64,000 nt of DNA from Cryomorphaceae bacterium 1068 (GTDB taxonomy: Bacteria > Bacteroidota > Bacteroidia > Flavobacteriales_D > Cryomorphaceae), in the NCBI GenBank assembly GCA_027214385.1, contig JAPVXR010000015.1:7501-71500 (forward strand), read 5' to 3'. The notes under the pieces were generated by a model. That model was not told the DNA's origin and made no database searches. It saw only the letters and a list, made by a program, of their open reading frames with translations. How positions within the stretch are numbered: position 1 is the stretch's first letter; every line of letters begins with the position of its first letter. Below, one piece after another: positions 62,947 to 64,000 of this stretch. A program made the position numbers and the translations under genes.

Positions 62947-63861
62947 ATGAAAAATTTCAACAATCTTACCATTGCCGTATGCACGTGTATGGTTTTCTTT
63001 CTGACCAGCATATCCATTGCCCAGACCACTCATATCGTCGAAGTCAGTAATTTTCAATTTACGCCTGCCAGCATTACTATCGAGTCCGGAGACATAGTGA
63101 CGTTTAACAACGTTTCCGGATTCCATAATGCAAACGGTTCTACTGATGTATTCCCGGGAAACCCTGCTTCGTTCACAACCGGTAGCCCGGCCGCTGCTCC
63201 TTGGAGTGAATCAGTCGTCCTAACGGTTCCAGGTACCTACACCTACCTTTGCGATATCCACACAAATATGGTGGGTACAATCATCGTAAACAGCAGCGAA
63301 CCACCTTGTGAAAACCCTTACCCGGCGGTCACAGGCTTGTCATCCGTCGTCCAGACAAATGGTGTCGCCCTGTCTTGGGACCCGATTTCCGGATCAATAG
63401 GATGCCAAGTGCGGGTAGGACCCAAAAATGGCGGTATTTTAGGGACGAGAACGATAGGAGGCAACAATGTGTCACAGTTTTTTATTCCCGGCCAATTCTT
63501 AAGCCCTGGCACTACTTACGACTGGGAAGTACGTTGCGGATGCTCTCAAAGCCCCGTAATAGCTGGACCTTGGATGGGTGCAGACTTTGCTATTCCTGCA
63601 GGCGCTGCCATCACTTCATTTCCAAATCCCACAAGCGATGTGTCCAACGTGACCTTCAGCGTTGCAGGTGAGGGATATGCAACTCTCGAAGTTTACGACA
63701 TGACCGGACGCAGTCTCGAATCTCTTTTTAGCGGAATGGCTAGTGCTGACATGGATTACCGCTTCTCATTCAATGGCACAGGCTTACCTGAAGGAGTTTA
63801 CATTTACAGACTCACCACAGAAACTGAAACAGTGATTGAAAAGTTCATGATTTCAAGATAA
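62947..63861 (+). CDS. Secreted plastocyanin-like cupredoxin with T9SS sorting domain
   Basis: The 304-residue protein has a signal peptide (to about residue 26), then a cupredoxin domain (about residues 28-115). Its type I copper ligands are H60, C102, H105 and M108 (GFHNANG; YLCDIHTNM). A fibronectin III-like domain follows (about 125-220; LSWDPISG, TTYDWEVRC). A T9SS type A sorting domain ends it (FPNPTSD, VYDMTGR, GVYIYRL, EKFMISR). It is probably an exported, surface-bound copper or electron-transfer protein. It starts after the sppA terminator and is monocistronic. Confidence 0.88.
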   Translation: MKNFNNLTIAVCTCMVFFLTSISIAQTTHIVEVSNFQFTPASITIESGDIVTFNNVSGFHNANGSTDVFPGNPASFTTGSPAAAPWSESVVLTVPGTYTYLCDIHTNMVGTIIVNSSEPPCENPYPAVTGLSSVVQTNGVALSWDPISGSIGCQVRVGPKNGGILGTRTIGGNNVSQFFIPGQFLSPGTTYDWEVRCGCSQSPVIAGPWMGADFAIPAGAAITSFPNPTSDVSNVTFSVAGEGYATLEVYDMTGRSLESLFSGMASADMDYRFSFNGTGLPEGVYIYRLTTETETVIEKFMISR

Positions 63862-63974
63862 ACCTTTTCGTTTTTTTCGAAGCCACAAAGAAAAAAATGA
63901 GATGTCAACTATCTTATTTTGAGGCAAGAAACTCTCTCGTTCTTGGATTTTTTGACTCAGATTGAATTTCAAGA

Positions 63975-64000
63975 GTGCGGCCATAGGTCGCACTTTTTTT
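63975..64000 (+). terminator. Rho-independent terminator at window end
   Basis: GTGCGGCC-ATA-GGTCGCAC forms an 8-bp stem with one G-U pair, followed by at least seven T. It is 114 bp after the cupredoxin stop, with no gene in between. Confidence 0.75.

Overview
The window reads as ordinary chromosome of a free-living member of the Bacteroidota, most likely order Flavobacteriales. Evidence: three secreted proteins end in the type IX secretion (T9SS) type A sorting domain. Promoters follow the Bacteroidota form TTG-N17..23-TAnnTTTG. Shine-Dalgarno sites are mostly absent. Gene families typical of the phylum are present (GloVer repeats, DUF6089, DUF5684, CarboxypepD_reg-like, the WbpA/B/D/E set, a TspO-like 262-residue protein). 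I see no rRNA, integrase, transposase, phage genes, CRISPR array or recognisable defence system.

Layout. 1-5.4 kb: the 3' part of a GloVer-repeat T9SS protein, facing a purL-tpx pair. 5.5-9.2 kb: an overlapping three-gene unit (multi-pass membrane protein, SDR oxidoreductase, lipoprotein amidohydrolase). 9.3-13.9 kb: long-chain acyl-CoA ligase, SCO copper protein, ABC-F ATPase. 14-17.3 kb: a T9SS protein, a two-domain retropepsin-like protein, and lysA. 17.5-23.4 kb: a beta-oxidation operon (MarR regulator, HAD/ECH fusion, thiolase, acyl-CoA dehydrogenase) closed by a strong terminator. 23.6-28.8 kb: a lipoprotein, a DUF547-barrel fusion, a CarboxypepD_reg-like protein and fabF. 28.9-33 kb: M16 peptidase, O-methyltransferase, threonine aldolase, OmpA-family protein. 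33.4-41.6 kb: DUF5684 protein, alaS, M23 peptidase, MerR regulator, hldD, queD-folE-BI-1, fabD.

41.6-48 kb is a tightly overlapping six-gene minus-strand operon for sugar nucleotides. Four genes (WbpA/TviB-, WbpB-, WbpD- and WbpE-like) would give UDP-GlcNAc3NAcA, and two (ugd, uxs) would give UDP-xylose. It is followed by an outer-membrane barrel protein and waaA (Kdo transferase), so 37.8-50 kb is largely cell-envelope glycan synthesis. 50-52.2 kb: TspO-like protein and a serine hydrolase. 52.3-52.9 kb: tRNA-Leu(TAA) and tRNA-Gly(GCC), separated by an unusual repeat-rich spacer. 53.2-64 kb: mutS, a TrmH-family methyltransferase, a DUF6089 protein, an OmpA-like/TPR lipoprotein, deoxynucleoside kinase-folK, sppA, and a cupredoxin with a T9SS tail.

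I did not find a clear new multi-gene system. The points most worth a second look are the duplicated hairpin-rich element between the two tRNA genes, the single-chain double-DTG aspartic protease candidate, the DUF547-barrel fusion, the interleaved two-pathway sugar operon, and promoter -7 boxes that create false TTG starts at several genes.
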